A stretch of DNA of 64,000 nucleotides from 2-01-FULL-41-14 sp046317875 (GTDB lineage: Bacteria; Pseudomonadota; Alphaproteobacteria; UBA7879; UBA5542): contig JBKCVN010000022.1 of NCBI GenBank assembly GCA_046317875.1, forward strand, positions 27,823 through 91,822, read 5' to 3'. The translations under genes were made by a program, and so were the position numbers. Within the stretch, counting starts at the first letter, position 1. Every line of letters begins with the position of its first letter. The notes beneath the pieces were generated by a model. The model was not told the origin of the DNA. It saw nothing but the letters and a program-made list of their open reading frames with translations, and made no database searches. Shown one piece after another: positions 56,222-64,000 of this stretch.

Positions 56222-57196
56222 TTACTTGATCTTGTGCTCTAAAACTTTTTCCATTTTTGCCCAGTTTTTCCATTTTAAAATGAGAGGCACAGGAAGTATA
56301 TATCTTTGATCTTTTTTTTCTAAACGAACCCAATCTTTTTCAGTCGTCACTAAACTGGCTTTCAAAAGATCGGCAGATTTTTTAAGAGCAGTGATATCTT
56401 TGGCTTTATAGAAATAGTGATCAGGAAAACTTTGGAACCCCACCATATCTACCTTTAACTTCTTTAGGGAGCTCAAAAACCTCTGCGGGTTTCCAATCCC
56501 ACAAAAGGCAAAGACACGACCTAAAACCAAATCTTGAAGTGAGATTTCAGCATCAGCTTCTAAGATGGGACCCCTAAAGTGGTTTTTTAAATCTGTCATC
56601 ACTACATCTGAGGGGGCACGAACAGTCACCACTATATCTGCTCGAGATAGACCGTTTTCTAAACTCTCACGCAAAGGACCCAAAGGAAATATTTTCTTGT
56701 TGCCAAAACCATCAAGCCCATCCACAACTACAACACTTATATCTTTAAATAGAAAAGGGTTTTGGTGCCCGTCATCCATAATGATCAATTCTATGCCATT
56801 TTTGATCATGGCCCGCGCACCCGCTTTTTTATCCTTAGATATCCACGTGGGCGCGACACGAGCCAAAAGAAGGGGCTCGTCGCCTACCTCTTGGGCACCG
56901 TGATGATGTGTATTGATTTTAAGGGGCCCTTTTTCTGACCCACCGTATCCCCGACTTAAAAATCCTACTTTCTTGTTTTGGTTTAAAAAATGTTGGGCAA
57001 GACTGATCGCTACAGGGGTTTTTCCTGTTCCCCCCATGGTAAGGTTTCCCACACAAATAACGGGCACAGACAGTTTCAAAGGTCGTATTTTTTTCAATCG
57101 TCTTTGAACCGCCCTATCATAAACAAAGCTAATCCATAAAAAAAACCTCGCATACCAGGGAAGAGAATTTTTCCAAAAAGAAGGAGCTTTAATCAT
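56222..57196 (-). CDS. lpxK: tetraacyldisaccharide 4'-kinase
   Basis: Phosphorylates the 4' position of the lipid A disaccharide at the inner membrane. 324 residues. N-terminal amphipathic anchor, Walker A 'GNLTMGGTGKTPVAI', 'GFLSRGYGG', and 'IIMDDGHQNPFLFKDISVVVVD' (Walker B region). Overlaps waaA by eight bases. Confidence 0.94.
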   Translation of the reverse strand: MIKAPSFWKNSLPWYARFFLWISFVYDRAVQRRLKKIRPLKLSVPVICVGNLTMGGTGKTPVAISLAQHFLNQNKKVGFLSRGYGGSEKGPLKINTHHHGAQEVGDEPLLLARVAPTWISKDKKAGARAMIKNGIELIIMDDGHQNPFLFKDISVVVVDGLDGFGNKKIFPLGPLRESLENGLSRADIVVTVRAPSDVVMTDLKNHFRGPILEADAEISLQDLVLGRVFAFCGIGNPQRFLSSLKKLKVDMVGFQSFPDHYFYKAKDITALKKSADLLKASLVTTEKDWVRLEKKDQRYILPVPLILKWKNWAKMEKVLEHKIK

Positions 57197-58451
57197 TAAG
57201 GTACTTTTGGATTTCAGTGACTATCACAGGCAAAATATTAACATTTTTTAAAATTTCTTCTGCTTTTTGGGACTGTTGTTTGATCTTTTTAGTATCCTTT
57301 AAACAAGAAGTGACTACTTTTTCCAACTGGGTCACAGACCTTACTTGGATTCCTGATTTGTTTTTCAGCAAAAAATCAGCTAAGTCTTGGTTTTTTTTCA
57401 TATGAGGACCAAATATGGGCAAAACACCTAGCCGCGCTGGCTCTAACACATTATGCCCCCCTATTCCTGACACAAAAGATCCCCCCATGATGACAAATGA
57501 AGATAGGCTGTAAAATGTACCCAACTCACCCAAACTATCAACGATCAGTACATCGGTGTGGGGTTCTATTTTAGTATTGTCAGATCTCTTAATAAAAGAA
57601 AAACCCAGGGAGTGTATGAGCTCTGCCACTTGACCAGCTCTTTTGGGGTGGCGCGGAATTAAAATTAAAAGAAGGCTTTTTGGTAATTTATCTTTTATTC
57701 TCTTATGGATTCCTAAAACAATTTCTTCCTCTCCGGGATGGGTATTAGACACAATCCACAAGGGGCGTTTTCCTATTTGCTTTTCCAGGGCATGTACTTT
57801 TCCTAAAGGCACATCTAGGGTTTGTCCTTCATATTTCAAGTTTCCAACCATTTTTAAATTAGAAGGATAAAAACGTTTAAAGTTTTTAAAATCTGAAAAA
57901 CTTTGGGGGAAAATAACCGAAAAACATTTTAAGATGCGTCGAATAAAAGAGGGGCACATAGACCAGCGGGCAGCGGTATTAGATGAAAATCGTCCATTTA
58001 AAAGAAACAGGGGCCCAAAACGAGAGGCTTTAGTGATCATATTAGGCCAAAAGTCAGATTCGGTCCAAAAACAGGCATTAGGCTGCCAATAGGACAAAAA
58101 ACGATAAACCCACAAAGGGTGGTCCAAAGGTAGGTATTGATGGATACATCTTTTGGAAAGTTTTTTTTGTAACAGCTCTGCTGAAGCTTGCGTACCACTG
58201 GTAATCAAAAAAGAATGACTAGGGTATTTTTTTTCAAACAAATTTAGTACTGGTAAGAAACTTAGACACTCTCCGATACTTGCTCCATGGAACCAAAAGA
58301 CTTTTCCCTTAGGACGAGGATGCGATGCATAGCCATATCGTTCCTGTAATCTTTTTTTATCTTCTTTGCCAATAAAGGCTCGATATATCATCCACATCTT
58401 TAAAAGGGGATAACTAAGAAAAATTAAAACTCGGTAAAAAGCATACAGCAT
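57189..58451 (-). CDS. waaA: 3-deoxy-D-manno-octulosonic acid (Kdo) transferase
   Basis: GT30 family enzyme that transfers Kdo to lipid IVA. 420 residues; N-terminal anchor, then 'FWFHGASIGECLSFLPVL' (the conserved acid base region), 'TESDFWPNM' and the C-terminal 'GGSFVSGIGGHNVLEPARLGVLPIFGPHMKN'. Mono- versus bifunctional cannot be told. One base from the DUF374 gene, overlapping lpxK. Confidence 0.94.
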   Translation of the reverse strand: MLYAFYRVLIFLSYPLLKMWMIYRAFIGKEDKKRLQERYGYASHPRPKGKVFWFHGASIGECLSFLPVLNLFEKKYPSHSFLITSGTQASAELLQKKLSKRCIHQYLPLDHPLWVYRFLSYWQPNACFWTESDFWPNMITKASRFGPLFLLNGRFSSNTAARWSMCPSFIRRILKCFSVIFPQSFSDFKNFKRFYPSNLKMVGNLKYEGQTLDVPLGKVHALEKQIGKRPLWIVSNTHPGEEEIVLGIHKRIKDKLPKSLLLILIPRHPKRAGQVAELIHSLGFSFIKRSDNTKIEPHTDVLIVDSLGELGTFYSLSSFVIMGGSFVSGIGGHNVLEPARLGVLPIFGPHMKKNQDLADFLLKNKSGIQVRSVTQLEKVVTSCLKDTKKIKQQSQKAEEILKNVNILPVIVTEIQKYLND

Positions 58452-59147
58452 TTAAGTATTCAATTGTATGTGAGCATCTGTGTTCAGAAGATCTAAGGAT
58501 TTTTTCAGCATTTTCTTAACTGACTCTGCCTCTTTTTTTTCTTTGGGATAAGTTATGGGCGCCCCCCACATCAAGACCCCTTTGGAAAAAAGACCGGGTA
58601 GCATAAATCGATCCCAGCTGTTCATAACCTTATGTCTTTTAACAGCATAGGTAACAGGTATAAGATCTGCTTTTGACAAATAAGAGGCCATAATCGTTCC
58701 ATCACTTACCTCAAAAGCAGGTCCCCTGGGCCCATCGGGCGTAATACCAAGCGTCTTTCCTTGACGACTTAAGCGAACCATATCTAATAAGGCCCGAGCC
58801 CCCCCTTTTTTGGTAGAACCAGCCACAGTCTTGATACCAAAATGATGGACTGTTTTGCTAATAATGCGCCCATCTTTATGAGCAGAAATTAACATAAAAA
58901 ATGTATTTGCCCCGCCTGGCCACGCATAGGGTAGCAACAATAAACGCGAATGCCAGAAACATGTAATAAAAGGTTTTCCTTCTTTTAAATAAGACAAAGG
59001 AATTTCAAAATTAATTTTTTTCCACGTATTGGTTTTAAACACCAAACGAATATAAAGGGATGCTAAAAATGCAATTATGTTTTGAACAAAACAGGATTTT
59101 AAAAGCCTTTTAATCACTCGCCCCCACCCGTAAGTTGCAATTGGCAC
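58452..59147 (-). CDS. DUF374 / lysophospholipid acyltransferase-like protein of the LPS operon
   Basis: 231 residues with an acyltransferase-like pattern: 'FITCFWHSRLLLLPYAWPGG', 'MLISAHKDGRIISKTVHHFGIKTVAGSTKKGGARAL' and 'TLGITPDGPRGPAFEVSDG'. Alphaproteobacterial genomes often place this family between msbA and waaA. Exact substrate is unknown; a lipid A or phospholipid acyl transfer is inferred. Overlaps the msbA 3' end by 34 bases. Confidence 0.82.
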   Translation of the reverse strand: MPIATYGWGRVIKRLLKSCFVQNIIAFLASLYIRLVFKTNTWKKINFEIPLSYLKEGKPFITCFWHSRLLLLPYAWPGGANTFFMLISAHKDGRIISKTVHHFGIKTVAGSTKKGGARALLDMVRLSRQGKTLGITPDGPRGPAFEVSDGTIMASYLSKADLIPVTYAVKRHKVMNSWDRFMLPGLFSKGVLMWGAPITYPKEKKEAESVKKMLKKSLDLLNTDAHIQLNT

Positions 59148-60874
59148 AATCCAAAATAAATAGAATCTTTATTCTTTAAAAGCTCTTGATGGGTGCCTGA
59201 TTCTACAATTTTTCCTTTTTCCAAAACAAAAATTTTATCAGCTTGACGTACGGTAGATAAACGATGGGCAATAATTAAGCTTGTGCGGCCTTCCATTAAT
59301 TTGGTAAGGGCTTTTTGAACCTGATGTTCAGATTCGGTATCTAAAGAAGATGTGGCTTCGTCTAATAATAAAATAGGAGCATTTTTTAAAATAGCTCGAG
59401 CAATCGAAATCCGTTGGCGTTGCCCCCCAGACAAACGGATACCAGCTTCTCCGATTAGCGTATCATATCCCTTTGGCAAGGCTTGGATAAAATCATGGGC
59501 TGCCGCTTTCTTGGCAGCATCTATAACATGTTCCATCGACGCTTGAGGGTTTCCATAGAGGATATTTGCCTTAACTGTATCATCAAATAAAATAATGTCT
59601 TGGCTGACCAGTGACATCCCTTGGCGCAAAATTTTTAAGGGGATGTCTGTGATAGGGTTTCCATCCACAAAAATGCATCCCTTCTCGATATCATAAAAAC
59701 GTAACAAAAGATTCATCAGGGTCGATTTTCCAGACCCACTTTGACCAACTAAAGCCACGTGCTGGCCTTTTTTTATGGATAGAGAGATGTTCTTTAAAAC
59801 CTGCTTTTCTTCCTCATATGAAAAAGAAACTTTATCAAAAGTAATTTCTCCTTTTTCAATCTGAATATTATGTGAAGTGGCCTTAGGGTTATCTATAATT
59901 TGGGGTCGCTGATCTAAAACGGAAAAAACACGCTGTGTCGCTGCCAGCCCTTCTTGAAGGTTCGCATTCAGGTTTACCAAACGTTTCATGGGCTCGTACG
60001 CCAACAATAAAGCGGAAATAAACGAGAAAAAAGCCCCAGCCGTACTGTGGCCCGTTATGACTTGATATCCCCCATAAGAAATCACAATAACAATCGCAAG
60101 CCCCCCCAGCGTTTCCATAATGGGAGACCCTAAGGATTTAATCCTATTTGATTTAATCGATAACAAAAACAACTCTTCAATAGTGCTATGCGCTCGCCCT
60201 ATTTCATAGGCTTCCATGCCATAAGCCTTAACCAACCGCACCCCTTGAAAAATTTCTTTTAATAGCGAAAGGAAAAAGCCCGTTTCTTTTTGTGTTGAAA
60301 CCGAAACATTGCGCATTCTTTTGCCAATTTTTACCAGGGGAAGAATGGCCACAGGAAAAACAAAAAAAGAAATAGAGGCCAAGAAAGCGTCTTGATAAAA
60401 CATCAAAGACACCAAAAAAACGACGGTTAAAATATCTTTACCAAAACTAGTGATTGTATTAGAAACGGTGCTTTTCATTAGGTTTACATCATTGGTGCAC
60501 CTGGAAATTAATACACCACTGGATTGGCTGTGGAAGAAACTCAGGTCGGCATAGACCAAATGACTTAATAAATCTTTTTGAATATTTGAAACAATTCGTT
60601 GTCCCACGAAATTCATCAGCAAGGACTCGGTATAAGAGGCAGATCCCTTTAAAACAAACAGAATTAAAACCCCTAACCCTACAAATTTTAACATCTGAAT
60701 GTTTTCAGATTTAAACACATCATCAATCACAGATTCCATCATCTTAGCCAATCCCGCAGTACACGCGGCAGAAACCCCCATGACAAACAAAGCCAAAAGG
60801 ATGGTTAATCGATAGGGGGCAATGTAAGAGGTCCAAAGCCGTTTTAAGAGATGGTAACTTTTATCTGTGTGCAT
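59114..60874 (-). CDS. msbA: lipid A export ABC transporter MsbA-type ATPase/permease
   Basis: Half-size ABC exporter flipping lipid A across the inner membrane. 586 residues: six-helix transmembrane domain (~1-320) then the nucleotide-binding domain with Walker A GQSGSGKST, signature LSGGQRQR, Walker B ILLLDEATSSLD and the switch His in IAHRLST. Placed first in the LPS operon, which supports MsbA over a generic exporter. Confidence 0.9.
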   Translation of the reverse strand: MHTDKSYHLLKRLWTSYIAPYRLTILLALFVMGVSAACTAGLAKMMESVIDDVFKSENIQMLKFVGLGVLILFVLKGSASYTESLLMNFVGQRIVSNIQKDLLSHLVYADLSFFHSQSSGVLISRCTNDVNLMKSTVSNTITSFGKDILTVVFLVSLMFYQDAFLASISFFVFPVAILPLVKIGKRMRNVSVSTQKETGFFLSLLKEIFQGVRLVKAYGMEAYEIGRAHSTIEELFLLSIKSNRIKSLGSPIMETLGGLAIVIVISYGGYQVITGHSTAGAFFSFISALLLAYEPMKRLVNLNANLQEGLAATQRVFSVLDQRPQIIDNPKATSHNIQIEKGEITFDKVSFSYEEEKQVLKNISLSIKKGQHVALVGQSGSGKSTLMNLLLRFYDIEKGCIFVDGNPITDIPLKILRQGMSLVSQDIILFDDTVKANILYGNPQASMEHVIDAAKKAAAHDFIQALPKGYDTLIGEAGIRLSGGQRQRISIARAILKNAPILLLDEATSSLDTESEHQVQKALTKLMEGRTSLIIAHRLSTVRQADKIFVLEKGKIVESGTHQELLKNKDSIYFGLCQLQLTGGGE

Positions 60875-60901
60875 GATAGGCTTTCAGCCCTTGATTCCCG
60901 A

Positions 60902-61369
60902 CTATTTTTTTCGGAAACTATCCAGTGATACCACAGTCCCCTCAGCACCTCCCGTTGTAACGACATCGGCAGAGTCATCAGAGGGCTCGGCTCCAAATTG
61001 GAAATGACGAACATTCCCAATTTTGGGATTAAATTCTAATTCGAAATTAACAGCAGGGTCACTGATATGGGAAACGGCCTGGAATGGTACCACAACAGTC
61101 TCCACTTTTTCGTCAAATTTTACATCCACCGAAAGAATATCACCCTCGATCCTTAGGTTCCAAAATTCGTGCTGTAACACAATAGTTATTTCTTCGGGGT
61201 ATGCTTGGCGAATATGATCCGGAAGAATAACCCCAGGGTATCTGGTTAAAAAGCTCAGATAAAGATGATGCCCACCCTTTAACCCTTCTCTTGAGATCTG
61301 GGTCAGAGCCTCTTTCACTACGGATAACAAGGCGCGATCGATCATTTGTTCATAATTCAAGTAAGACAT
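60902..61369 (-). CDS. sspB: ClpXP adaptor SspB (alphaproteobacterial type)
   Basis: Stringent-starvation-protein-B-like adaptor that tethers ssrA-tagged proteins to ClpXP. 155 residues: substrate-binding domain (~1-120, 'HHLYLSFLTRYPGVILPDHIRQAYPEEITIVLQHEFWNLRIE', 'VVVPFQAVSHISDPAVNFELEF'). An acidic flexible linker and a short C-terminal ClpX-binding tail (VVSLDSFRKK) follow. It sits directly downstream of ssrA on the same strand, linking tag and adaptor. 27 bases separate it from msbA. Confidence 0.88.
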   Translation of the reverse strand: MSYLNYEQMIDRALLSVVKEALTQISREGLKGGHHLYLSFLTRYPGVILPDHIRQAYPEEITIVLQHEFWNLRIEGDILSVDVKFDEKVETVVVPFQAVSHISDPAVNFELEFNPKIGNVRHFQFGAEPSDDSADVVTTGGAEGTVVSLDSFRKK

Positions 61370-61384
61370 GTGTCACCTTTACAA

Positions 61385-61675
61385 TAAAGCGGGGGCGTTC
61401 TGTTGCCCGGGGCCCCCAAACCGCGCTTACCCATATTAGGCAGCGATTGCAGCTACGCGGTTGCTGTTAGCAGCTACGCGAGCTTTTTTGTTTTTGTTTG
61501 CATTTATAACAAACAGCCCGATAACGGTGGAACAATACCGAGCAAAAAACCTATCTTTAGACGCACGTCGATCCTAGGTCACCCCCATAAAAGTGGTGGA
61601 GGTGCCGGGAACTGCCCCCGGGTCCGTTTCGCTTATTACATAAGCCGTTTATTGCCATAGATAGAACAACTCTAT
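61385..61675 (-). ncRNA. ssrA: tmRNA (ssrA), circularly permuted two-piece form
   Basis: Ribosome-rescue RNA, minus strand. The acceptor piece comes first and ends in the T-arm CCGGG-GGCAGTT-CCCGG and CACCTCCACCA (3' CCA at 61594-61596). A seven-base spacer (61587-61593) follows, then the coding piece GGGGGTGACCTAGGATCGACG starting at 61586. GGGGGTG pairs with CACCTCC (one G-U) to form the acceptor stem. The tag frame starts GCA at 61499-61501 and stops at TAA 61436-61438: 21 codons, ANKNKKARVAA... ending RVAAIAA. Ends of the gene are approximate. Alphaproteobacterial tmRNAs are permuted in just this way. Confidence 0.92.
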
Positions 61676-61683
61676 CATTTGGT

Positions 61684-61711
61684 AATATAAGGCTTTTTTT
61701 TCTGTTTTCAA
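61684..61711 (-). promoter_or_regulatory. ssrA promoter
   Basis: Minus strand TTGAAA (61706-61711), a 16-base spacer, and TATATT (61684-61689), ahead of the acceptor piece. Close to the sigma-70 consensus. It overlaps the small palindrome CTGTTT-TC-AAACAG (61702-61715). Confidence 0.65.
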
Positions 61712-61714
61712 ACA

Positions 61715-61740
61715 GTTTTCCTTCTTGATTTAAGGAAAAC
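61715..61740 (-). terminator. hairpin after the host-attachment family gene
   Basis: GTTTTCCTT (61715-61723) pairs perfectly with AAGGAAAAC (61732-61740) around an eight-base loop, directly after the gene ending at 61757. There is no good T-tract on the minus strand, so termination is uncertain. Confidence 0.45.
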
Positions 61741-61756
61741 ATGAAAAAGAAATCGT

Positions 61757-62185
61757 CTATTCTGACAGATCAAAAACTTTATGCTCAAGATCTTCATTAG
61801 AAATTTCCACATCATCTAATGAAACGGTTTTATAAATGGTTAACAGCTTAAAATGACTCAACTCTTTTTTAATCAACCCCATCATTCTGGGCTCACACGC
61901 CAAAACAACCTCATCAAAAGAACGATATATTTTTTCAATCTCTTTACATAAGTGGTGGGCAAACTGTTCTTTTTCTACTTCTTTGCTCTCTGTATGGGGG
62001 GGAAAAAAGTGGCTATCAGCACGTCCTTTTTCATGTCCCACATGGGACTGTGATAGTGCATGGGGATGCGCTTCAGCAGAGTTCCAGACACATTGAAGGG
62101 TTTCTTTGACCTTTACGCCCAAGGCACTTACCAAACGGGCTTGTCTGTGGTTTGCTAAAACAATTAATCTTTTTTTACCGTGCAT
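61757..62185 (-). CDS. host attachment family protein (AtsE-like)
   Basis: 142 residues resembling the family annotated as 'protein required for attachment to host cells'. Marks are the N-terminal 'RLIVLANHRQARLVSAL', 'FFPPHTESKEVEKEQFAHHLCKEIEKIYRSFDEVVLACEPRMMGLIKKEL' and the short C-terminal strand-helix region. No signal peptide, so direct surface attachment is doubtful; the fold resembles peptide-release-factor-like eRF1 domain proteins. Single gene between dnaQ and ssrA. Confidence 0.72.
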   Translation of the reverse strand: MHGKKRLIVLANHRQARLVSALGVKVKETLQCVWNSAEAHPHALSQSHVGHEKGRADSHFFPPHTESKEVEKEQFAHHLCKEIEKIYRSFDEVVLACEPRMMGLIKKELSHFKLLTIYKTVSLDDVEISNEDLEHKVFDLSE

Positions 62186-62279
62186 GATTTACCTCTTTCT
62201 CTGTTATAGACATTTATAGACTTTAGGTACCCTTTATTAAAAAACGGGTCAACAACAATTCAAAAGCTGTCTCTTTTTG

Positions 62280-62969
62280 CTAGTTGGATAGCTTAGATTT
62301 AATCATCTGAAGGTGCCCTTCTTTTTCCTGATCGGAAATGGAAAAATTTCGAGGCGTACGAAATGGTCTATTTTTGTAACACATCGAAATATCTGCAAAA
62401 GAGATAGTTTCAACCTTCTTATCACAAGTTGCCACACTATGGGCAATAGAGAGCCCCCTTTGTCTCCCCCCCCGAAGTTCCAAATAAACCTCAGATAAGA
62501 GTTCGCAGTCGATTAAGGCTCCATGGTATGTTCGGTTGCTGGAATCGATCTTGAAGCGACGACACAAAGCATCGAGACTTGCAGGAGAGCCAGGAAACAT
62601 ACTGCGTGCTAGTTTTAGTGTGTCTACAATGGGATTTTTTAAAGTTTCAACAGAGATAGTTTTTAATTCGAAATTAATAAACTTTAAATCAAAATCAGAA
62701 TTATGAATAACGAGCTGAGAATCTTGAATAAATGACAAAAAAGGCTCGGTAATTTTTTCAAAAACCGGAAAATCTTTTAAAAAATCATTCGTAAGACCAT
62801 GAACTTTTACAGCTTCACTGGGGACGTCTCGTTGAGGATTAACATACGAGTGAAAAAAAGCGCCCGTGGGAATACAATTGACCACCTCGAGGGCTGCGAC
62901 CTCCACCAATCGATCCCCCTTAGCTGGATCAAGACCTGTTGTTTCAGTGTCTAAAATAATCTCTCTCAT
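62280..62969 (-). CDS. dnaQ: DNA polymerase III epsilon subunit (3'-5' exonuclease)
   Basis: Proofreading subunit of the replicase. 229 residues. DEDDh exonuclease motifs: ExoI 'ILDTETTGLDP', ExoII 'VIHNSDFDLKFIN', and the ExoIII region 'YHGALIDCELLSEVYLEL' with His. The C-terminus is short and polar, as for polymerase binding. It lies near parB, a common origin-proximal arrangement in alphaproteobacteria. Confidence 0.93.
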   Translation of the reverse strand: MREIILDTETTGLDPAKGDRLVEVAALEVVNCIPTGAFFHSYVNPQRDVPSEAVKVHGLTNDFLKDFPVFEKITEPFLSFIQDSQLVIHNSDFDLKFINFELKTISVETLKNPIVDTLKLARSMFPGSPASLDALCRRFKIDSSNRTYHGALIDCELLSEVYLELRGGRQRGLSIAHSVATCDKKVETISFADISMCYKNRPFRTPRNFSISDQEKEGHLQMIKSKLSN

Positions 62970-63131
62970 TGTTTAAAAAACCTTTATTTAATAACAAATT
63001 TATACACAGGACAAAAAAAACAAAATCAGAACAACTCGTTTTTTTTCTAGAAAATCTGGGGGTTTTAAAACCACACCGAAAGAATTTTTTGCAAAGCACA
63101 AAAAGATGACAAGTTATACACACCCTCATTT
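62970..63131. promoter_or_regulatory. AT-rich dnaQ-parB intergenic region with two DnaA boxes
   Basis: 162 bases, A/T-rich. TTATACACA occurs at 63000-63008 and 63114-63122, both in the same orientation and both exact matches to the TTATNCACA DnaA-box consensus. A GGTTTTAAAACC palindrome lies at 63061-63072 between them. No parS-like site is seen. It could be a minor origin-region element or DnaA-controlled regulation. Confidence 0.45.
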
Positions 63132-64000
63132 TTATGCACTAATGGTGTTAAGCTTTGCTAAAAAATCGTCTAAATCTTCCCGGGAAGCCAAAGAAAAAAT
63201 CACCTGGGCAGAGGCATCTCCCAAAATACCTATATTCACCTTGTGGCCAATCCTTTCTTCCAAAAAAGCCTCGATTCGCCTAAGCTCTACCTTCTCGTCC
63301 TCTGAAACCTCAAGGGAAGGCACCAAAAACTCCCCCTCCGCAGATTGCTTGGTTTCCAAAGACACAGCCCCTTTGTTTGCTTCTTTTCCTTTTATTTTTT
63401 GAAGAAGCTTTTCTCCCTGCCGCACACTCATCTTTTTTTGAACCATCAAAGATGCAAGGTCTTCAGCCTTTTCCAGACCAACCAATATTTTTGCATGTCC
63501 CGCCGAAAGATTCCCAACCTCTAGCATGTTTTGAACGGAAACAGGAAGCTGCAAGAGGCGACACATGTTCGCCACATGTGAGCGGCTTTTTCCTACAAGT
63601 TTTGCTACCTCGTCTTGAGTAATCCCCATCTTCTTTAGAAGGCGATCATATCCCTGGGCTTCTTCGAGGGCGTTTAGATTTTCGCGCTGTAGATTTTCTA
63701 CTAAAGCAACGGTCATCACTTCCTCATCGGACATGTCGCGCACCAGAACGGGCAAACGATCTAGCCCGATTTTTTTAGCAGCCCGCCAGCGGCGCTCGCC
63801 TGCAACAATTTCATAGGACTGTTCCGAAAGACGCCGCACCAAAATAGGCTGAAGAACTCCGTTCTGAAGACAGGAGTCACCCAACGCTTCTATTTCTTCT
63901 TCATTAAAAACGCGTCGTGGCTGATTTTCACCAGGAACAAGTTGGCTGGTATAGACCTCTTTTAGCCCCTCGGTGCCCGTTTTAACAACGGCTTCCGCAC
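63132..64000 (-). CDS. parB: chromosome partitioning protein ParB (5' end outside the window)
   Basis: Centromere-binding CTPase of the ParABS segregation system. The frame is open to the window edge; residues 'QPRRVFNEEEIEAL' lie upstream of a TTG at 63884, which is not the real start. ParB/Spo0J core: 'GVLQPILVR', the CTP-binding GERRWRAAK, 'ALVENLQRENLNALEEAQGYDRLLKKMGITQDEVAKLVGKSRSHVANMCRLLQLP' (HTH), and a C-terminal dimerisation domain. N-terminal ParA-interacting part is missing. No parS was found in the window. Confidence 0.94.
   Translation of the reverse strand, partial: AEAVVKTGTEGLKEVYTSQLVPGENQPRRVFNEEEIEALGDSCLQNGVLQPILVRRLSEQSYEIVAGERRWRAAKKIGLDRLPVLVRDMSDEEVMTVALVENLQRENLNALEEAQGYDRLLKKMGITQDEVAKLVGKSRSHVANMCRLLQLPVSVQNMLEVGNLSAGHAKILVGLEKAEDLASLMVQKKMSVRQGEKLLQKIKGKEANKGAVSLETKQSAEGEFLVPSLEVSEDEKVELRRIEAFLEERIGHKVNIGILGDASAQVIFSLASREDLDDFLAKLNTISA

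Noticed and set aside
61403..61660. An 85-codon open frame on the plus strand
   Set aside because: It lies antisense to the tmRNA gene. The region's structure (CCA, acceptor stem, tag frame) is explained by ssrA, and the frame has no RBS.
63061..63072. GGTTTTAAAACC palindrome as a parS or regulatory site
   Set aside because: It does not match the TGTTNCACGTGAAACA-type parS consensus, and short AT palindromes are expected in such a region.
1..64000. CRISPR arrays, insertion sequences or prophage
   Set aside because: No regularly spaced repeats, transposase or phage structural genes were seen. The window is compact housekeeping plus accessory single genes.

Overview
The window is a gene-dense stretch (few gaps over 150 bases) of a bacterial chromosome with moderate-to-low GC. 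Several features point to an alphaproteobacterium: a circularly permuted (two-piece) tmRNA gene next to an alpha-type sspB, a DUF3035 lipoprotein, a ubiquinol alternative oxidase, and parB close to dnaQ. A T6SS gene block, a secreted trypsin-like protease, a 'host attachment' family protein, spermidine/putrescine uptake and a small set of secreted orphans fit a host-associated lineage such as the Holosporales/Paracaedibacter-like symbionts of amoebae. That placement is inference, not something the sequence proves.

Layout. 1-6.8 kb (+): 3' part of gyrA, ileS, lspA and a phosphofructokinase. 6.9-7.9 kb: a secreted trypsin-like protease. 8-10.9 kb (+): potA-potB-potC, converging on a MATE exporter. 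12.4-15.9 kb (+): rsmI-yraN-BON lipoprotein-comM. 16-18.5 kb: secreted orphans, tRNA-Gln(CUG) and bioY. 18.7-20.7 kb (-): groES-groEL behind a near-perfect CIRCE element. 20.8-28.1 kb (-): MFS transporter plus LysR regulator, an AMIN-like secreted protein, a short RodZ-like protein, trkH, apaG and dacB. 28.2-36.7 kb (+): cobalamin adenosyltransferase, a secreted orphan, then the T6SS block tssK-tssL-tssM-tssA. 36.8-42.1 kb (+): potD (far from potABC), DUF3035 lipoprotein, pgi, mutL and alternative oxidase. 42.2-47.5 kb (-): recG, rpsU, ihfB, argS, rpsD. 47.8-55.3 kb (mostly +): pal, an XRE-receiver fusion regulator, ygfZ (-), a GT9 glycosyltransferase, gpsA (-), a CorC-type CBS protein, comF, grxC and a frameshifted HIR-like SPFH protein. 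55.4-64 kb (-): parB (cut by the window edge), dnaQ, a host-attachment family protein, ssrA, sspB, then the compact lipid A/LPS operon msbA-DUF374 acyltransferase-waaA-lpxK-lpxL.

Working together: ssrA and sspB form a ribosome-rescue/tag-delivery pair next to each other. msbA to lpxL make and export Kdo-lipid A. PotABCD imports polyamines from two separate loci. TssKLMA supplies the membrane complex and baseplate-contact half of a T6SS whose sheath, tube and spike genes are not in this window. Alternative oxidase offers a non-proton-pumping ubiquinol exit.

Most worth a second look: the permuted ssrA with a long, basic, internally repetitive tag beside sspB; the alternative oxidase; the partial T6SS block; the HTH-then-receiver regulator with TGTTCT half-sites in front of it; the frameshift in the HIR-like SPFH gene; and two exact TTATNCACA DnaA-box matches between dnaQ and parB.
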